The position numbers were made by a program, and so were the translations under genes. This document shows positions 9,140 through 16,898 of a stretch of DNA of 64,000 nucleotides, one piece after another. The stretch comes from Flavobacterium sp. SUN052. Lineage in GTDB: Bacteria; Bacteroidota; Bacteroidia; Flavobacteriales; Flavobacteriaceae. How positions within the stretch are numbered: position 1 is the first letter of the stretch; every line of letters starts with the position of its first letter. The stretch lies in NCBI RefSeq assembly GCF_028867935.1, contig NZ_JAPQNS010000006.1:310001-374000 (forward strand), written 5' to 3'. Below the pieces are notes generated by a model. It saw nothing but the letters and a program-made list of their open reading frames with translations. It did no database searches and was not told where the DNA came from.

Positions 9140-9490
9140 ATGCAAAATCCGAAACTATTTAAATCCTCATTTGCGGGAGTTTATCCACACTATGTTAACA
9201 AAGCGGAGAGAAAAGGGCGCACAAAAGAAGAAGTAGATGCCATTATTTGTTGGTTGACTGGATATAGTCAACAAGAATTACAACGGCAAATTGATGATAA
9301 CGCTAGTTTTGAAGCTTTTTTTGATCGAGCACCACAACTGAACCCAAACATATCGAAAATTACCGGTGTTATTTGTGGATATCGTGTGGAAGATATAGAA
9401 GACCCCCTTATGCAGAAAATTCGGTATATGGATAAACTAATTGACGAGTTAGCTAAGGGGAAGAAAATGGAGAAGATTTTGAGAAATTAG
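9140..9490 (+). CDS. DUF2200 family protein
   Basis: 116 residues. The sequence follows the DUF2200 pattern along its whole length: [44 protein letters not shown], then [20 protein letters not shown] and a terminal [12 protein letters not shown] helix. No enzymatic motif is evident and the family has no assigned role. It sits 51 bases after the esterase and about 30 before the Imm5 gene, on the same strand, within the AT-rich island. Confidence 0.8.
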   Translation: MQNPKLFKSSFAGVYPHYVNKAERKGRTKEEVDAIICWLTGYSQQELQRQIDDNASFEAFFDRAPQLNPNISKITGVICGYRVEDIEDPLMQKIRYMDKLIDELAKGKKMEKILRN

Positions 9491-9521
9491 CGAAATAAAC
9501 TGGTAAAATAAACGAGTGAAC

Positions 9522-10037
9522 ATGATATTGCAGAAAGAAAGAGATCCAAGATTCATAACTATACGGCGTGGAGGAACGTTAACCGATATCAATCACCATT
9601 TATTGGCATTATGGGCAGCTACGTGTGCAGAACATGTATTGCATCTGTTTGAGCAAGCCAACGCTGACGATAAACGGCCAAGACAGGCCATAGAACTGAC
9701 ACGGGCCTGGGTAAAAGGAGAAATCCAAATGAAACAGGCTCACAAAGCTGCTTTTGCTGCCAATGCTGCTGCGAAAGGAATGCCTGAAGCTGCTAAGTTT
9801 GCTGCATTGGCGGCAGGGCAGGCAGTGGCAGTAGCCCACGTTGCGGCCCATGAACTTGGAGCAGCTGCCTACGCAATCAGAGCAGTAAGGGAGTCTGTTA
9901 GCGAGACTGAGAAAGATGAAATGGGACGCAATGAATGTCAATGGCAGCGAGACCAACTTCCAGATGCTATTCGTGAACTTGTACTTGATGACCAACAACT
10001 AAGAAATTCAATCTGCTGGGGTGTGTTTAATTGTTGA
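9522..10037 (+). CDS. Imm5-type putative immunity protein, orphan
   Basis: 171 residues from ATG 9522; a GTG two codons earlier (9516) is an alternative. It has the features of Imm5 immunity proteins: RRGGTL near the N terminus, RPRQAIELTRAWVKGEI, then an extremely alanine-rich helical tract (about residues 75-125: AAFAANAAAKGMPEAAKFAA, ...AVAHVAAHELGAAAYAIRA). Such proteins protect against polymorphic toxins delivered by contact-dependent systems. No polymorphic toxin, Rhs or VgrG gene lies nearby, so it looks like an orphan immunity gene. Family call from memory of the motif pattern. Confidence 0.65.
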   Translation: MILQKERDPRFITIRRGGTLTDINHHLLALWAATCAEHVLHLFEQANADDKRPRQAIELTRAWVKGEIQMKQAHKAAFAANAAAKGMPEAAKFAALAAGQAVAVAHVAAHELGAAAYAIRAVRESVSETEKDEMGRNECQWQRDQLPDAIRELVLDDQQLRNSICWGVFNC

Positions 10038-10126
10038 TCTCGTGTGGAAAAATACGTTCAATGAATGTTATGCAGTAACAGCAGGTTATTGGCAACTCGC
10101 TTTAATCCATTAAAATCGTAAAGGCC

Positions 10127-10585
10127 ATGGCTCGATACATTCTCGCTTTTCTTGTGATTTTCAGTAGTGCGGCTGCTACGTTGGCGCAGCCGACTCCGCC
10201 GACTAAAAAAGAAGAATTACAAGCTATAGTCATTAAATTCTTTGATGCACTGGCTGAATTGGATGCGGAAAAAGCAAAATCGCTTTGTACGTCTGATGTG
10301 AGCATTTTAGAGAGCGGGAAAGTCTGGAATTTTGACTCGCTAGCGGTACGCATTACGACACGAAAAGCAAAATCGACTGACTTCAAACGTATAAATAAGC
10401 TGGATTTTATCGATACGAAAGCCTCCTTTGACGTTGGCTGGGTATCGTACACTAATCAGGCCACTATTACGTCTAGTGGCAAGACTGTCAACGTGAAATG
10501 GCTTGAATCAATTGTTCTGACCAAAGTCAAAAATGATTGGCTAATTTCTTTACTCCACTCAACAGAACTGGAACGAAGGCCGTAA
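10127..10585 (+). CDS. Secreted NTF2/SnoaL-like protein
   Basis: 152 residues with a signal peptide ending near TLAQP. The mature part looks like a DUF4440/NTF2-like cone fold: a helix IVIKFFDALAELDAEKAKSL, then CTSDVSILESGK, and the final strands VKWLESIVLTKVKNDWLISLLH. These domains bind small ligands or act as scaffolds; no catalytic residues can be named. It ends the AT-rich accessory run; its own composition is intermediate. Confidence 0.6.
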   Translation: MARYILAFLVIFSSAAATLAQPTPPTKKEELQAIVIKFFDALAELDAEKAKSLCTSDVSILESGKVWNFDSLAVRITTRKAKSTDFKRINKLDFIDTKASFDVGWVSYTNQATITSSGKTVNVKWLESIVLTKVKNDWLISLLHSTELERRP

Positions 10586-10647
10586 GCAGTGCAGTGCCAA
10601 AATGCTGATGTAAATCGTGCATGCTCAGTACATTATGACTAGTTGAG

Positions 10648-11244
10648 ATGACTGTTTTTATTGTCTATTGCCACCCGAGCAAAAAATCATATACGTTTCA
10701 GGTGCTGGAGCAACTGAGGGCTTTATTGGCGCATCAAAACTGGAACGTTGACATTTCTGATCTCTATGCGATGGGGTTTCAGAGTGATATGTTAGAAGCA
10801 GAGTACGAGCGGGAAGGGTTCGCAAAAACAGAGTTACCTATTTCGGATGATGTTTTAGCCGAACACAAAAAAATTGAAAACGCCGACTGCATTATTTTTA
10901 TCTATCCAGTCTGGTGGAGCGATTGCCCCGCCAAACTAAAGGGTTGGTTCGACCAAGTGTATTCTGTTGGATACGCGTATGGGCAACAGGATAACTACCC
11001 AAAAATGAAGACGATAAAATTGGGGCTGGTCATTTGTACCGCCGGGCATCCCAACGAATTCTTGGCCGAAACAGGTATGGCGCAAAGCATGCAAACCATC
11101 ATGGTAGACGACCGGCTTGGAAAACGATTTGCCCACAAAGAAATGCTTATACTGGGTGGCACACTAAATATTGAGAAAGTTAGAGAGTACCATGAAAAGC
11201 AACTAGATGATCTGGCTGAGGTTATACACAGCTGTTGTGCCTAG
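10648..11244 (+). CDS. NAD(P)H:quinone oxidoreductase-like flavodoxin-fold protein
   Basis: 198 residues of the Flavodoxin_2 family (NQO1/KefF/MdaB type). The N-terminal strand MTVFIVYCHPSKKSYTFQVL provides the phosphate-binding loop for FMN or FAD. ADCIIFIYPVWWSDCPAKLK is the characteristic PVWW active-site segment, followed by GWFDQVYSVGYAYG. Expected to transfer two electrons from NAD(P)H to quinones or similar electrophiles in the cytoplasm. Convergent with the ATPase gene, six bases apart. Confidence 0.85.
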   Translation: MTVFIVYCHPSKKSYTFQVLEQLRALLAHQNWNVDISDLYAMGFQSDMLEAEYEREGFAKTELPISDDVLAEHKKIENADCIIFIYPVWWSDCPAKLKGWFDQVYSVGYAYGQQDNYPKMKTIKLGLVICTAGHPNEFLAETGMAQSMQTIMVDDRLGKRFAHKEMLILGGTLNIEKVREYHEKQLDDLAEVIHSCCA

Positions 11245-11250
11245 CAGGGT

Positions 11251-12441
11251 TTACGCAAAATCCATGTTATTTCCCCCCCGCATCAACAAGTCCTCCAGCC
11301 CCGAAAGCGGCACAAACGTACCCTGCGAGGTACTTTGCTGGATGGTACCGCTGTATACTACGTAGCTGTTTAATGAGCTGTTGCCGCTCAATTTATTCCA
11401 ATAGGTGATTTGGTCAAAATAGTCCTGATTCAGTGTCATGCCTGCCTTTATTTCCAGTGGTAGCAGCCCAGTGTCGGTATCAATCAGCAAATCAACTTCA
11501 CGGCCTGTTTTGTCCTGCCAGTAGTAGCAGGGTGATTGCTGGCCCCGATTATAGTAGTGTTTTAGTACCTCGCTCACCACCAAGTTCTCAAACAGATTGC
11601 TCCGCATATAAAACGTTTCGACCAGATCGGCTCGTCGCAGGCCCAGTAGTGAGCACACCAAGCCCGTATCGTAGAAATACAATTTCGGCGATTTGATCAG
11701 TCGTTTGCTGAAATTATCGTAATAAGGTGGCAGCAGATAAACTACATAACTGGCCTCCAGTACTGACAACCAGGACTTCGCTGTGTTGACGGCCACGCCA
11801 ACATCGCTGGCCAGCGAGGAGAGATTCAGAGACGATCCAATCCGGCCTGCACATAGCCTTAGAAAGCGGGTGAAGGTGCTTAGATCGGTGATGTTTTTCA
11901 GCGAACGTACATCTCGTTCCAGGTATGTCTGTATATAGCTTGGGTAAAAATCAGTTGGGTCAAGACCTTTTGTTACCAAACGCGGGTAACTACCTTCAAA
12001 CAGTAACTCATTCACCGTAGCAGGTAGTACGTTTCCTGTCTTTCGCTCGGGATAGCTCAGCGGAAGCAAACGCAACACGGCGGTGCGCCCAGCCAGACTT
12101 TGACTGATCTGGTCCAACAACAGAAAGTTTTGCGACCCTGTCAGGATAAATGGGCGACTAGCCGTTTGCTTATCTACGATTCCCTGTAAATACGAAAATA
12201 GCTCAGGAACCCGTTGCACCTCATCGAAAATGGCACCATTGGTATAGTTGGCTAGAAAACCTCTTGGGTCCGTTTGAGCCAATACCCGAACGTCTGGGTC
12301 TTCCAGCAGAACATACGGCAAGTCGGGGAAGACCTTTTGTACAAGTGTTGATTTCCCAGATTGTCGTGGGCCTGTTAACGTGACAACTGGATACTGTCCA
12401 GCTAATTTTATTAATTTATCAGTGAGTTGACGTTCTATCAT
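11251..12441 (-). CDS. AAA ATPase with C-terminal DUF4143
   Basis: 396 residues. The N-terminal AAA_14 domain has Walker A GPRQSGKST (about residues 24-32), Walker B region GAIFDEVQRVPELF, and sensor-like FILTGSQNFLL. The C-terminal DUF4143 domain carries the LFENLVVSEVLKHYYNRG and YWQDKTGREVDLLID signatures, the latter like a PD-(D/E)XK-type D-x-K core. These proteins are widespread, often acquired, and of unsettled function; a role as stand-alone nucleases or stress ATPases is speculation. A perfect 47-bp palindrome lies 16 bases upstream of the start. Confidence 0.85.
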   Translation of the reverse strand: MIERQLTDKLIKLAGQYPVVTLTGPRQSGKSTLVQKVFPDLPYVLLEDPDVRVLAQTDPRGFLANYTNGAIFDEVQRVPELFSYLQGIVDKQTASRPFILTGSQNFLLLDQISQSLAGRTAVLRLLPLSYPERKTGNVLPATVNELLFEGSYPRLVTKGLDPTDFYPSYIQTYLERDVRSLKNITDLSTFTRFLRLCAGRIGSSLNLSSLASDVGVAVNTAKSWLSVLEASYVVYLLPPYYDNFSKRLIKSPKLYFYDTGLVCSLLGLRRADLVETFYMRSNLFENLVVSEVLKHYYNRGQQSPCYYWQDKTGREVDLLIDTDTGLLPLEIKAGMTLNQDYFDQITYWNKLSGNSSLNSYVVYSGTIQQSTSQGTFVPLSGLEDLLMRGGNNMDFA

Positions 12442-12457
12442 AACGTGAACTTATTAT

Positions 12458-12504
12458 CAAATCTGGACAAATTTGCAATTGAATTGCAAATTTGTCCAGA
12501 TTTG
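12458..12504. promoter_or_regulatory. Perfect 47-bp palindrome upstream of DUF4143 ATPase gene
   Basis: The 23-base arms 12458-12480 and 12482-12504 are exactly complementary around one central G at 12481. Each arm reads CAAATCTGGACAAATTTGC then AATT. It lies between divergent genes, 16 bases before the ATPase ATG at 12441, so it could be an operator for a dimeric or tetrameric regulator or a 5'-UTR hairpin. There is no T-tract, so a terminator is less likely. Confidence 0.75.
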
Positions 12505-12552
12505 GCTCAGTACGTTGGTCGCATTTACCCCGTATTTTGTCGTTTAGGCCCC

Positions 12553-12583
12553 TTTTGGGCTTAGTGTTCTGGCCGTAGTTTTG
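12553..12583 (+). promoter_or_regulatory. Bacteroidota promoter for the DHFR-like gene
   Basis: TTTTG at 12553-12557, 18 bases, then TAGTTTTG at 12576-12583, an exact TAnnTTTG -7 box at correct spacing. Transcription would start near 12589, giving a leader of about 17 bases before ATG 12606. Confidence 0.7.
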
Positions 12584-12605
12584 TCTCATAACAAATACGA
12601 ACAAC

Positions 12606-13160
12606 ATGAGAACGCTAAAATTGCAGGTACAGGCTACGGTCGATGGTTTTATGGCTGGTCCAAATGGTGAAATGGATTGGTTAACATTCGCCTGGAGCGA
12701 GGATGTTGGTCAATATGTTACTGACTTGACGGAGCCGGTTGATACTATCTTGCTAGGTCGGAAGCTGGCACAAGGGTTTATTCCGCATTGGGCAGCTAAC
12801 CCCGAAATACCAGGCGCCGACAAGATTAATAGCACGCCCAAAGTCGTTTTCACCAAAACCATAGACTCCTCGCCCTGGGAAAAGACCCAACTGGCCAATG
12901 GCGACCTGGCTACTGAAGTTAACGCGCTGAAAAACCAGCCGGGTGGCGATATGATCGTTTACGGTGGGGGGGCGTTTGTAGCGTCGCTGATCAAAGCGGG
13001 CCTCATCGATGAGCTTCATCTGTTTGTCAACCCGGCAGCTATCGGCAACGGCATGGCCATTTTCGGGGGGCTAGATGCTAAACAGAACCTCACGCTGCGC
13101 CATGCCAAAGCATTCGATTGCGGCATTGTGGTGCTGTGTTACGAGCCCAAGCGGGTATAA
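12606..13160 (+). CDS. Dihydrofolate reductase family protein (RibD C-terminal type)
   Basis: 184 residues of the RibD_C/DHFR-like family. MRTLKLQVQATVDGFMAGPN is the typical start of this family, followed by LLGRKLAQGF, FTKTIDSSPW and the GGDMIVYGGGAFVASLI nucleotide-binding loop (about residues 115-131), then GLIDELHLFVNPAAIGNG. Members are NADPH-dependent reductases of pteridine or pyrimidine-like substrates, but few have a known role. It has its own promoter at 12553-12583. Confidence 0.85.
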   Translation: MRTLKLQVQATVDGFMAGPNGEMDWLTFAWSEDVGQYVTDLTEPVDTILLGRKLAQGFIPHWAANPEIPGADKINSTPKVVFTKTIDSSPWEKTQLANGDLATEVNALKNQPGGDMIVYGGGAFVASLIKAGLIDELHLFVNPAAIGNGMAIFGGLDAKQNLTLRHAKAFDCGIVVLCYEPKRV

Positions 13161-13582
13161 TAGCTGATGGCTGTGGTGTTATTTCAGTTCGGCGAACCAC
13201 TCCTGCACAAATGCCCGCACGGCCATCACCGGCTCCGTTCCTATACGGAACAACAGTTTCTAGTTCGACGATTTACTCCGGTAAGCCGGGTTGATAAACT
13301 CTTGCTTCGACCCGCACGGCTACAGCCTGCGACCCCTACCGGAATGCGCCGGGCGGTCTTACGCATGATCGAGTTGGTGACGAGATAAAAGTCACCTTCG
13401 TCGCGCAAGCTTTGCAGCGTACCTGACCGGATGTTGTTCATAGTCAAGTCACTATCAGTCAACGCATCGATCGGGCGCAATGCTATAAGCGTGATGAAAC
13501 GGAAAAAGCCGCTGGTGAAACGGCAGGGTACATAATGCAGTTGGCGAGTCTTCCCGCTCTAATCAGTTTATGTATAAATTCT
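13161..13582. other. No intact gene; probable eroded coding remnant
   Basis: This 420-base stretch has no convincing open gene. On the minus strand, coding-like peptides occur in different frames: ALRPIDALTDSDLTMNNIRS and LRDEGDFYLVTNSIMRK (about 13375-13480), then RIGTEPVMAVRAFVQEWF ending AELK and a stop at 13179-13181. A frameshift and an internal TAG separate them. I do not recognise the family. It may be the decayed end of a minus-strand gene. Confidence 0.3.
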
Positions 13583-13621
13583 TGGACGTTTCAACAAAGT
13601 AAATCTGGACGTTTTAACAAA
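13583..13621. promoter_or_regulatory. Direct-repeat operator, probable AraC site
   Basis: TGGACGTTTCAACAAA (13583-13598) and TGGACGTTTTAACAAA (13606-13621) are 16-base direct repeats with one difference, 23 bases apart start to start, about two helical turns on the same face. They lie 50 bases before the SDR gene, and the next gene encodes an AraC regulator. Direct repeats are the usual AraC-family operator form. A small palindrome, GTACT/AGTAC at 13650-13665, lies between them and the start codon. Confidence 0.65.
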
Positions 13622-13671
13622 CTTTAGTGCTATTTTTATCGTGTCCTTTGTACTATAAAAAGTACACAGAA

Positions 13672-14724
13672 ATGACAAACTCAGCATCAGGTAAAACAGT
13701 GCTTGTAACAGGCGGTTCAGGCTTTGTTGGTGTACATTGCCTCGTTCAACTCCTTCAACAGGGATACTCGGTAAAAACAACTGTTCGTTCGATTAAACAA
13801 ACCAGTAAAGTACTGGATATGCTCAAAACTGCTGGTATCCAATCGGTTAGTCAGCTCTCTTTTGTCGAAGCCGATTTAACCAAAGATGCCAACTGGGCCG
13901 AGGCCGTAGCTGGTTGTGATTACGTGTTACATGTGGCCTCACCCATTTTTTTTGGTGTTCCGAAAAACGAAGATGAAATGATTCGGCCGGCGGTAGACGG
14001 CTCGTTGCGGGTACTCAAAGCGTCGCGCGATGCAGGTGTGAAACGGGTTGTTATGACGTCGAATTTTGGGGCCGTTGGCTACAGTCATACCGACACAACC
14101 AAGATTATAACCGAAGAAAACTGGACTGACCCGAATGAGAAAGGGCTTTCGGCCTATAACAAATCCAAAGTGTTGGCCGAACGAGCTGCCTGGGATTTTA
14201 TCAGGCGAGAAGGAGGTGCTTTAGAGCTTTCGGTCATTAACCCAATGGGCATTTTCGGACCGTCGCTCGGACCCAACTTATCGAGTGGTTTTGAACTGCT
14301 CCTGAAAGTTCTGGACGGCTCTATGAAAGCGATTCCTAACATTACCCTGGGCATTGTTGATGTGCGCGATGTGGCCGATTTGCACATTCGTGCCATGACT
14401 AACCCGGCCGCAAACGGACAGCGGTTTTTAGCATTGGCCGGTGGAATTATAACGTTGCCCGAAATTGCTGTACTCTTAAAAGCGAAATTGGGCGATGCCG
14501 CCAGGCAGGTTTCTACCAGACGGTTACCCGATTGGCTGGTTCGAGCAGCAGCCTTGTTTAGCCCCAGCGCAAAAGCTATTTTGCCTATGGTAAGTCGGTA
14601 TCGAAATACCAGTAACGAAAAAGCGAAACGTTTGCTTGGCTGGCAGCCCCGGTCTAACGAAGAGGCCCTACTGGCAACGGCAAACAGCTTGATACAGTAT
14701 GGAGCGGTCAAAGCTGATCAATAA
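13672..14724 (+). CDS. NAD(P)-dependent epimerase/dehydratase-type SDR (aldehyde or flavanone reductase-like)
   Basis: 350 residues from ATG 13672, preferred over the in-frame ATG at 13627 because the Rossmann motif VLVTGGSGFVGVHC then falls near residue 9 as in the family. Extended SDR of the dihydroflavonol-4-reductase/aldehyde reductase group: VEADLT, YVLHVASPIFF, the catalytic YNKSK (about 161-165), and INPMGIFGPSLGP. These reduce aldehydes or ketones with NADPH. The putative operator at 13583-13621 and the AraC gene 45 bases downstream suggest a small inducible unit. Confidence 0.85.
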   Translation: MTNSASGKTVLVTGGSGFVGVHCLVQLLQQGYSVKTTVRSIKQTSKVLDMLKTAGIQSVSQLSFVEADLTKDANWAEAVAGCDYVLHVASPIFFGVPKNEDEMIRPAVDGSLRVLKASRDAGVKRVVMTSNFGAVGYSHTDTTKIITEENWTDPNEKGLSAYNKSKVLAERAAWDFIRREGGALELSVINPMGIFGPSLGPNLSSGFELLLKVLDGSMKAIPNITLGIVDVRDVADLHIRAMTNPAANGQRFLALAGGIITLPEIAVLLKAKLGDAARQVSTRRLPDWLVRAAALFSPSAKAILPMVSRYRNTSNEKAKRLLGWQPRSNEEALLATANSLIQYGAVKADQ

Positions 14725-14769
14725 ACTCCCAACAGGATTGTTGTTAGTGTAGCCACTGTAGACTCAACA

Positions 14770-15597
14770 ATGAATATGAACGCAACAGCAATTACTTCCT
14801 GCTATCTCGGTCCCGCTATCTCGCCCGAGCAATTTATTCCTGAGCACTTCTTTTTATACCTCGTAAAGGGTACGATGCAGTACTTTGATGGGAGTAAACA
14901 TCATATCCTAAAATCAGGTGAGTGTTGCATGGTGCGAAAGAATCAGTTAGTGAAATACAACAAGCAAAAAGAAGACAACGCGTTTGAAAAAGTAGTGGTG
15001 GTTTTCGACGAACCATTTTTGCGAAAATACCAGCAGAAGCACACCGTTACGCTAACAAAATTCTGCTCATCCGATGCCTTCGTGGCGATTGCCAAAAATG
15101 GATTGATTACCAATTTTCTACACTCACTTGGGCCTTATTATACGGGTGAGGGAAAGATCAAGGAGACATTTGCGGATATAAAGCGGGAAGAATTGCTTCT
15201 TATTCTACTACAGGCTAATCCCGATTTAGCCTCCATTCTGTTTGATTTTAGCAGCCCTGAGAAAATAGACCTGGAGGCATATATGAACCGAAATTATACG
15301 TTCAATGTCAGCCTTGAACGGTTTGCCTACCTTACCGGACGTAGTTTGTCGGCTTTTAAACGGGATTTCGATATGCTTTTTCACGAAACACCCAGCCGGT
15401 GGCTCATGAAAAAGCGCTTGCAGGAAGCCTACTTTCAGATTAATCGAAATGGCAGAAAACCGTCAGACATCTACCTGGATCTGGGTTTCGAAGACCTGTC
15501 GCATTTCTCGTTCGCCTTCAAGAAACAGTTCGGTTTTCCGCCAACTAAGCTTATGAAACAAGAAGCGCGAAACAACTCGGAAGCTAGTATGTCATAA
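14770..15597 (+). CDS. AraC family transcriptional regulator
   Basis: 275 residues; ATG 14770, with a second ATG two codons in. The N-terminal part is a cupin-like sensing region (HFFLYLVKGTMQYFDGSKHH, SGECCMVRKNQLVKY). The C-terminal 100 residues carry two helix-turn-helix motifs: FNVSLERFAYLTGRSLSAFK and PSDIYLDLGFEDLSHFSFAF, ending KKQFGFPPTKL. It probably binds the TGGACGTTTYAACAAA repeats upstream of the SDR gene and controls both genes; the ligand is unknown. Confidence 0.88.
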   Translation: MNMNATAITSCYLGPAISPEQFIPEHFFLYLVKGTMQYFDGSKHHILKSGECCMVRKNQLVKYNKQKEDNAFEKVVVVFDEPFLRKYQQKHTVTLTKFCSSDAFVAIAKNGLITNFLHSLGPYYTGEGKIKETFADIKREELLLILLQANPDLASILFDFSSPEKIDLEAYMNRNYTFNVSLERFAYLTGRSLSAFKRDFDMLFHETPSRWLMKKRLQEAYFQINRNGRKPSDIYLDLGFEDLSHFSFAFKKQFGFPPTKLMKQEARNNSEASMS

Positions 15598-15658
15598 GCG
15601 GAAACAATAGCCTACAGACAGTAGCAGGTAGCTGTTTAAAGTAATTTCATGAGAACTG

Positions 15659-16135
15659 CTATCTATAAATCAAGGCCACGCAATGACCAGCAATCCCCTC
15701 TTGCCGACCCACGAACCCCAGGTGTTCCGACGTGGTAGCTTTGATAGCAATATCGTCTTCGGGAATGTTCATGACCCCGGCAAGGCATGTTTTCATGACT
15801 GGAATATGGGGATTTAGTTTGGGCTCCTGAAGTACCACCGTTACGTCGACGTTGGATACCTCGTAGCCCGCTTCGCGTATCATACGCATGACCTCCGCCA
15901 ACAGAACTTTGCTATCAACACCTTTCCAACGAGGGTCTTTGTCGGAGAAGTGATAACCAATATTACGCATGTTGGCTGCTCCCAGCAGCGCGTCGCAAAT
16001 GACATGGCAAACCACGTCGGCATCGGAGTGGCCGAACGCTCCGTGCGTGTGGGGAATCTGAATACCTCCCAGCCAAAACGGGTGCCCTTCTACGAGTTTA
16101 TGGACATCGTAGCCCTGTCCAACGCGAATTTTCAC
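15659..16135 (-). CDS. ispF: 2-C-methyl-D-erythritol 2,4-cyclodiphosphate synthase
   Basis: 158 residues, normal for IspF. It cyclises 4-diphosphocytidyl-2-C-methylerythritol 2-phosphate to MEcPP with CMP release in the MEP isoprenoid pathway, as a zinc-dependent trimer. Visible: RVGQGYDVHKL (zinc-binding D8/H10 type), GHSDADVVCHVICDALLGAA with the third metal histidine, and IAIKATTSEHLGFVGRQEGI near the C terminus. It is the last gene of an apparent M16-MNT-HEPN-ispF transcript, 10 bases after the HEPN gene. Confidence 0.97.
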   Translation of the reverse strand: MKIRVGQGYDVHKLVEGHPFWLGGIQIPHTHGAFGHSDADVVCHVICDALLGAANMRNIGYHFSDKDPRWKGVDSKVLLAEVMRMIREAGYEVSNVDVTVVLQEPKLNPHIPVMKTCLAGVMNIPEDDIAIKATTSEHLGFVGRQEGIAGHCVALIYR

Positions 16136-16145
16136 GATTGATGAT

Positions 16146-16520
16146 CTATGTACGTAAATAGGCTTCGGCCTGAATCAGAAATTCTGCTGCTATTTCAATT
16201 GAAGATAAAGCATCTGCTTCTGAGACAGAATCCTCCATATCATACTCACCTGACTGCCTTAACTCAAATAACTCATTAAGTGCAGTGGAATCTCGTTTGG
16301 TAAAGGAACCTGTTTTAACAAATTGTTCGCTAAATAGTCCACGAGCACCACTATGCGATTTAGTCGTGATCCCTTTTGTTGCAAGTAACGCCCTGACAGC
16401 ATCAAAATAGGCATAATAAGCTCTGCCACAAGCTCCTCGGTACAATTGGTTTTGGTAGAGAAGCTTGGCTTCTTTAAGGCATTCCTCTGCCCTTGCCATA
16501 TAGCTATCGAATGAAATCAT
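16146..16520 (-). CDS. HEPN domain protein, partner of the MNT gene
   Basis: 124 residues. The helical HEPN pattern is clear: YMARAEECLKEAKLLYQNQ, then RGACGRAYYAYFDAVRALL, KSHSGARGLFSEQF and a final ELRQSGEYD segment. HEPN proteins paired with minimal nucleotidyltransferases act as RNase toxins or as partners modified by the MNT. The start overlaps the MNT stop in ATGA (16517-16520), so translation is coupled. It lies directly upstream of ispF. Confidence 0.8.
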   Translation of the reverse strand: MISFDSYMARAEECLKEAKLLYQNQLYRGACGRAYYAYFDAVRALLATKGITTKSHSGARGLFSEQFVKTGSFTKRDSTALNELFELRQSGEYDMEDSVSEADALSSIEIAAEFLIQAEAYLRT

Positions 16521-16870
16521 AACTGCTTCCCTTCGCGACGAACATTATGATAAAACAATAAATCTGATGATTGAAATTTTGCCAATGAAGTTGGTTTTGC
16601 AGAGATGAATAGATCGTAATCAAAACTCAAACTGCCAATACATTCGCCCATATAGCGAATCTCTTTACCTGCTTTCACCTCTTCATCCCGCAATACAACC
16701 AAATAATCCACATCCGACTCGGCGTGGAAATCACCCCGTGCATATGACCCGTACAGAATCACCCGGTCGAGCCGATCACCGTACAAGCCTGTCAATACCC
16801 GTTTTACCTCCCGCGACAGGGTGTCTAGTTGTGCTGGCGTTAAGGCTTTTTGTTGATACGTGATTTCCAT
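16517..16870 (-). CDS. Minimal nucleotidyltransferase (MNT) domain protein
   Basis: 117 residues with the polymerase-beta-type signature GSYARGDFHAESDVDYLVVL (about residues 42-61): GS, then D-x-D metal-binding aspartates. Such proteins transfer AMP or other NMPs to their HEPN partner, silencing it. Sits 28 bases after the M16 peptidase gene on the same strand and overlaps the HEPN gene by four bases, forming an MNT-HEPN toxin-antitoxin pair. Confidence 0.85.
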   Translation of the reverse strand: MEITYQQKALTPAQLDTLSREVKRVLTGLYGDRLDRVILYGSYARGDFHAESDVDYLVVLRDEEVKAGKEIRYMGECIGSLSFDYDLFISAKPTSLAKFQSSDLLFYHNVRREGKQL

Positions 16871-16898
16871 AGCGGGATAAGTATGCGCTAAATGGGCT

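Noticed and set aside
13167..13480. Two short overlapping frames on opposite strands
   Set aside because: Neither has a plausible start, domain or neighbour; treated as an eroded remnant, not a gene.
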